A DNA stretch of 64,000 nucleotides from Dugong dugon (taxonomy: Eukaryota; Chordata; Mammalia; Sirenia; Dugongidae), in the NCBI GenBank assembly GCA_030035585.1, contig CM057473.1:5444501-5508500 (forward strand). The letters are read 5' to 3'. The notes under the pieces were generated by a model. The model worked only from the letters and a program-made list of their open reading frames with translations, did no database searches and was not told where the DNA came from. Below, piece by piece: positions 58,765 through 64,000 of this stretch. A program made the translations under genes and the position numbers. The stretch's first letter is position 1; the number at the start of each line of letters is the position of its first letter.

Positions 58765-60110
58765 AATGATCACAATTTTAGCTTTTTTACTTCTATCTAC
58801 CTCTCTTCTTCCTGTGCAACAAAACAGTGATATTAAGAGTTTCCACTTCCTTGCTTAAGGGAATAATCTGGATTTTATGGGCTCTTAGAAGATGCCTCAG
58901 AAGGTTTTAAAATATGAATCCAATGCTTAGACTCTTTATGTAGAAATAGTTCTATTTTCTATCTGTACCATAAGAGAGTACTCAGAAAAGAGAAGGTGAA
59001 AATAGTCCATATCTGAAAAACATTTGGGCAATTTACCTGGGACTAGTTAAAATGCATTATGGTCTTGTTGGTGAGGACAGGTCTCAGTTCTGGGAAGGCA
59101 GCTTGGTTTTCTAGGCTTATTATTAATATTTTGTTCCTCTGTGGGTTCATTCATCCAACTATTAATGTTATTAAAAAGATAAAGCTTCTCAGTGTTCACG
59201 ACCTGACTCATCATTTATACTTTCTTCTCTACCTTACAGAAGTGATATTTTATTTTTTATTCTCATTTTTATTGTGGTTATTATCATCGCATCCCTCACA
59301 CCTTCTCCAAACTATTTCCATGAATCTCAAGTCTTTAGTCTGACTCCCATCCACCTCGTTCCCAATCTAGCCCAATGGATTTATTTTTTAACGGCATTTG
59401 GTATTCTCAGGTATTAGCATGACTATATCCACCTCTTTCTCCTCCTAAACCCCCCCTCAAGTTTCTGAAAGACTATTACCACGTATTTTTAATCTTTACA
59501 TTGTCAGTAGTGACTTGGAAAGTACTTTGTACATAAAGGGTTCTGAATAAAAATTTGTTGACTGTATGAATGAACACATTTAATTATTTTTTTTCTTGAG
59601 GTATAAGACCAGCGGATTTTTTTTTTTTTTTTTTATCATTTAATGGTTCCTTAGATAAGATCTTTACTTGTTCTCTCTAAAAATATCTGTCATACTTCCA
59701 TTTGATAGGGAACATCAAATCTGGTGTAGGAAAAATTCTGGAACACAAGAATTGTGGTATTGCTGTTGTATATTGATCAAAGAGTGTCCTATTGATTTAT
59801 ATATGGAAAAAATGCACAAAATTGGCTCATGGTAAAGTGAAACCCACTGTTTTACGACATTTAGGAGCTGTGCTAAGCTTTTTTTTTCTTTCAATAGGTT
59901 AGTTTTTCTGCTTGGTACACTGGGGAAGCAGAGATTCTTGGACTAGACTAAGCCAATGGCACCTCTCAGTTCATGCCTAAAGCCCATGCCCTGCTCCTCA
60001 CTAATAAGACAGAGGCATGTGGTAAAATAAGAAGGAATAGCAAAAGTCAATATCAGGATAATGTTCTAGGACCATCTTCTCTGACAGGTGGAATGAGGAC
60101 TCCAAAACAT
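58765..60110. other. Unannotated intergenic sequence
   Basis: T-run at 59618-59634; no gene. Confidence 0.6.
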
Positions 60111-60114
60111 AAAC

Positions 60115-60175
60115 CCAAAACCACTTGCTGTCAGGTTGATTCTGAGTCATAACGACCCTGTGTGTTTCTAAGCCT
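60115..60175 (-). mobile_element. SINE tail fragment
   Basis: cttgctgtcaggttgattct and acgaccctgtgtg only. Confidence 0.6.
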
Positions 60176-60187
60176 AAAACAAGTTCA

Positions 60188-60370
60188 TTCTGGTTTGAAC
60201 CGCTGCTGAGAATTTGCATTTCCACCCCAGATATACCGAATCAGAATCTACATTTTCACAAGAACCCCAGAATAAAATTTAAGAATCACTGCTCTACCGG
60301 TGGTTCTCAAAATTGGTCCCTAACCAACAGCATTAGCATTGCCTGGGAACTTGTTAGAAATACAAATTCT
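60188..60370 (+). mobile_element. Two adjacent hAT-like MITE pieces
   Basis: gagaatttgcatttccaccc ... tttaagaatcactg is the 3' half of one element; ggtggttctcaaaattggtc ... gaacttgttagaaatacaaa begins another in the same orientation. I recall this as a MER-type hAT MITE but cannot fix the family. Confidence 0.6.
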
Positions 60371-60389
60371 CAGCAACAGTTTGAACTGG

Positions 60390-60572
60390 AACAAATTGAT
60401 TCAAAGTCCTTGTTTCAGAGTAGAATTGTGTTCCATATGGTTTTTCAATGGCTGTGATCTTTCAGAGGCAGATTGCCAGATCTTTCTTCTGTGGTATCCC
60501 TGGATGGGTTCAAACCATTGATCTTTCAGTTAGTAGCCAACTGCTTAACCATTTGCACCACCCAGGGCCTCC
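60390..60572 (-). mobile_element. tRNA-Asn-like SINE
   Basis: cagagtagaattgtgttcca ... aaccatttgcaccacccagg; tail degraded. Confidence 0.82.
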
Positions 60573-60616
60573 CTCCAAAACAAAGCTGAGTTAAAGTACA
60601 GATATTTAATAAGGTA

Positions 60617-60765
60617 GTTGTTGTTGTTGTTAGCTGTTGGTGAGTCAGCCTCAAGTTATGGCCCCAACCCCATGTACGACAGAATGAAATTCTGGCTGGT
60701 CTTGTGCCATCCCCATGATCAGTGTGGATCAGACCATTGTGATCCATAGGGCTTTCATTATTTAA
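60617..60765 (-). mobile_element. RTE-derived 3' fragment
   Basis: (GTT)n then a diverged RTE 3' end (gacagaatgaaattctggct). No coding content. Confidence 0.65.
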
Positions 60766-60769
60766 TAAA

Positions 60770-61290
60770 AATTTATGAATTGTTTTTTGAGAGCTACCAA
60801 TTCCTAGTACCATCTGTTGGTCTCAGTCTATGTTACCCCTGTGAAGATACTGGGACAAAGAGAGCAGGGAGTGCCTTCAAAGATAGAAGGCTCATACATG
60901 CAACTCAGGAAGTGGAGGCAGCCCGGTGCCCTGGCTCCTCTGAGCAGTGTCCATGATGGCGAGCTTGTCTGCACAGGGCAGCAGAGACACTGGCACAGGC
61001 CTTAGCACAAGGCTTCTCAGAAAGCTCAGGGTTGACCTTGCATGTGTGACTGCTATAAAAATGTCACCACATTGATTGTATTCTGAACAATTTTTTAACT
61101 TTGTAAATTGGTCAATTAGCACCAATTCTTTAATGCATTAGGAACTCCCGATTGTGTCCTGTGTATGCCAGGCGCTGTGATAACAGGGTTTCTAAGCCTA
61201 AAATGTACAGTGCGCTTCTTATCTTCTTCCTTTCCTCCATTGATCCCTTAGTCTAGAATTCATTTGTTCATTTCTCTTGGTTCCTTCCTT
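60770..61290. other. Unannotated intergenic sequence
   Basis: Nothing recognised. Confidence 0.55.
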
Positions 61291-61299
61291 GTTGTTGCT

Positions 61300-61492
61300 T
61301 ATAGTTGCCATTGAGTTGATTCTGGGACCCCACGTGTACATAGTAGAATTGCACTCATAGAGTTTTCAGGGTTGTGACCTTTTAGAAACAGAGTGCCAGG
61401 CCTGTCTTCCGAGGCACCTCTGGGTGGATATGAACGGCCAACCTTTTGGCTAATAGCAGAGACCTTAACCATTTGTACCACCCAGAGACTCC
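61300..61492 (-). mobile_element. tRNA-Asn-like SINE
   Basis: gttgccattgagttgattct ... aaccatttgtaccacccaga. Confidence 0.85.
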
Positions 61493-61494
61493 TT

Positions 61495-62355
61495 GGCTCC
61501 TTCCTGCTCGTCTTCGAGAAGCAGCTCGCTTGTGTTCTACGATCTTGTTCAGTCTGTCTGTCTATCTATCTTTCTCCACTCTTCTCAATCTCTTGGGGCT
61601 TTCTCAAGTTCTGTCTTCAGTTCTCTTTTCAATTTTCTGGAGAATATTCTTCATTAACATAGCCTAAGAAATCCTCCATAAACACTTCATACTGTCAATT
61701 ACTGATCATTACAGTTTGAGCATTTGGCAATGACACTAAATATTCTTTGTAAATATAATTTTGTACTGGCTCCATAGTAGTTATAAGAACCATTATAAAA
61801 AGCCTGTCAGAATTTAGTTCCAGGAAAAATGTCTGTAAGTGGATTTTTTTTTGGGAGGCAGCATAATATAGTGAAAATTACCCTGAGAAGGACATTGTAT
61901 CAAAATGATAGACTAAACACAGGCACCTACCTCTTATTCCCTCTCTGCATCCTTAGAAATGATAGAAAAGATAATTTCTTCAAAAAGAATAAATCATACC
62001 AATCCTGGGGGAGAAAAAAAAAGATTGCTATTAGAGGAGCAGGAATGTGGGTGTGGAATCCCTTGAGGGAATAAATCAGAGGAGGCTGGACATGGGAGGA
62101 CTGCTGAAATGCCGGGGAGCAATTTTGATAGCTGGGGCAATGGTGAGGACGGTTAGCCAGGAGGGCCGGCTAAGCTGGCCTGCCCCCGTTCTTCATTGTG
62201 CCAGGGACTGTGCAGAAGAGTGGTTTGGCTCAAATTTGAAGCAGCAAGTATGGGAAGTACAGAGATAATGTCCTTTGTTGTCTGGTGACAGTGCAGATGG
62301 AGAAATGTGAATAGATTTAAGATAAATTCTGAGCTACTTGGACAGCGATGGGTTC
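61495..62355. other. Unannotated intergenic sequence
   Basis: Nothing recognised. Confidence 0.55.
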
Positions 62356-62360
62356 ATACC

Positions 62361-62384
62361 TGTGTGTGTGTGTGTGTGTGTGTG
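62361..62384. repeat. TG microsatellite
   Basis: Uninterrupted tg repeat of about 12 units. Confidence 0.9.
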
Positions 62385-62429
62385 GCTATATTTATTTGCT
62401 ATGGCTGTGTAACAATATTGCTACAAACT

Positions 62430-62760
62430 TGTTGTTGTCAGTTGCCATTGAGTCAGCTCTGACTCTGGCGCCCCTGTGCATAACCAAACAAAACATTGTC
62501 TGATCCTGTGCCATCTTCATGATTGTGGGTATGCTCAAGTCCATTGTTGCAACCACTGTGTATTTTGAATGCCTTCCAACTCAGGGAGCTCATCTCCCAG
62601 CACTATATCGGACAGTATTCTTGTTGTGATCCAGAGGGTTTTTATCGGCTATTTTAGGAAGCAGATCACCAGGCCTTTGTTCCTAGTCTGTCTTGGTCTG
62701 GAAGCTCTGCTGAAACCTGTTCACCGTGGTTGACCCTGCTGAAATACTGGTGAGATGGCA
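62430..62760 (-). mobile_element. RTE-tailed non-autonomous element
   Basis: gttgttgtcagttgccattg ... gaatgccttccaactcaggg ... gaagctctgctgaaacctgt; sister of the copy at 7785-8080. Confidence 0.7.
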
Positions 62761-62771
62761 TGCAAGCCATC

Positions 62772-63244
62772 TGTCTCAGTCACCTAGTGCTGCTGTAACA
62801 GAAATACCACAAGTGGACGGCTTTAACAAAGAGAAGTTTATTCTCTCACAGTCCAGTAGGCTACAAGTCCAAATTCAGGGCATCAGCTCCAGGAGAAGAC
62901 TTTCTCTGTCTGTCAGCTCTGGAGGAAGGTCCTTGTCATCAGTCTTCCCTTGGTCTGGGAGCATCTCTGCACAGGAACCTCAGGTCCAAAGTGCTCCAGG
63001 CACTGCTTTCTTGGTGGTATGAGGTTCCCATGTGTCTCTGCTCGTTTTTCTCTTTTATACCTCAAAAGAGATTGGATTAAGACACTATCCAATCGTGTAG
63101 ACCTCATCAGTATAACCTCATCATAGTGATAGAGTTTACAACACATAAGGAAATCACATCAGATTACACAATCATACAATACTGGGAATCATGACCCAGT
63201 CAAGCTGACAGACATTTTTGGGGGACACAATTCAATCCATGACA
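62772..63244 (-). mobile_element. MaLR-type solo LTR
   Basis: tgtctcagtcacctagtgct ... caatccatgaca. Perfect 5-bp duplication ccatc (62767-62771 and 63245-63249). Same family as the copies at 32307 and 35492. Confidence 0.9.
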
Positions 63245-63249
63245 CCATC

Positions 63250-64000
63250 ACAGTACAACAGACAGACAAGTGGTGGGCTACAAACTTAGTGGCTTAAAGA
63301 ATGCATTTATTGTCTTACAGTTTCTGTGGATCAGCATTCCGACACAGAATTTCTTCTGAAAGCTGCAGCTAAGATGCTGGCTGAGGCTGTGGTCTTATCT
63401 TAAGACTGGAATGGGGAAGGATCCACTTCCAAGTCCATGTGGTTGTTGGCAGAATTCATCTCTTCGCAGGCACAGGCTGTTGGGCTGAGGGCCTCAGAGA
63501 TATCATTGGCTGCTGACTGGATGCCAGCCCCAGTTTCTTGCCACATGGGTCTCTGCAACATGGGTACTTGGTTTATCAAAACTAGCAAGGGAGAGACAGT
63601 CTCTTAGCAACACAGAAGTTACAGTCTTATGTAACGTATGTATCATATTCACATACAGGTTCTCCACACACTCAAGAAGAGGGGATGACACAAGGGTGTA
63701 AATTCCAGGAGAAAAGATAATGGAAACCACCTTAGAGTCTGTCTGCCACAGGAGGTAAGGCACAGAAAAGGAATCAATATATATATTTAATTGGATTGGA
63801 TTCAAGCCTATGGTGGACAAGGACTCAAGATATTTTAATTTCAGGCTCATATCAACATTGACAATGTAACAGCAGGATCTTTTACTTTCTTTTATGTTCA
63901 CTTTCCTCATGTGTAAAATGAAGAGGAAATTGGACTCATGTCTTCCATCTCTAACTTTCAAGATTTCTCATGTTATAATAAACAAACCAATAACAGAAAC
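63250..64000. other. Unannotated intergenic sequence
   Basis: gcttaaagaatgcatttatt and tcttacagtttctgtggatc near 63290 resemble the start of another reversed MLT1 LTR, too diverged to delimit. The 152-residue open frame on the minus strand (63503-63961) has no recognised domain. Confidence 0.4.

Noticed and set aside
63503-63961. 152-codon minus-strand open frame
   Set aside because: No recognised motif, ordinary composition, overlaps a possible old LTR; probably chance.

Overview
This window is a stretch of mammalian chromosome, almost certainly from an elephant or a very close afrotherian relative. The evidence is the repeat content. SINEs with tRNA-like heads carry the same 3' tail as the RTE-type LINEs around them, and L1 3'UTRs and MaLR LTRs are scattered through the whole interval. 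No tool was run, so repeat family names rest on remembered consensus sequences.

One intact protein gene is visible: KRTAP11-1 (26950-27441, +), a single-exon, 163-residue high-sulfur hair keratin-associated protein. It has a TATA box about 80 bp upstream of the ATG and an AATAAA signal about 330 bp downstream of the stop. In human the gene lies in the chromosome 21q22.11 KRTAP cluster, with KRTAP7-1 and KRTAP8-1 downstream. Two decayed KRTAP-like relics lie downstream here on the same strand. One is at about 39978-40387 and is broken by a 67-bp mini-SINE. The other is at about 47810-48162 and looks KAP7-like. The 5' part of the second relic is present again as an inverted copy about 1.5 kb away (49344-49521). 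The simplest reading is that the KAP7/KAP8 end of the cluster has decayed in this lineage.

Everything else is intergenic. 1-26.6 kb holds RTE copies, SINEs, MLT1-type LTRs, an L1 3'UTR piece, MIRs, a 57-bp tandem duplication with a palindrome, and a SINE-edge minisatellite. 24.8-33.1 kb holds two L1 3'UTRs with an unusual double tail around KRTAP11-1. The second belongs to an L1 ORF2 remnant (28985-33128, -) split by an LTR. 33-64 kb holds more LTRs, several RTE copies, SINEs, MIRs and MER5-type DNA transposon fossils. Most L1, LTR and tRNA-Asn-like SINE copies lie on the minus strand, opposite to KRTAP11-1.

The transposons form an interdependent set. The RTE encodes the reverse transcriptase, and both SINE architectures (tRNA-Asn-like head and tRNA-Gly-like head) end in its 3' terminus, so the RTE probably mobilised them. 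I found no functional non-coding RNA gene, CRISPR, operon or new enzyme system. The interest lies in KRTAP decay and in how the retroelements are nested.
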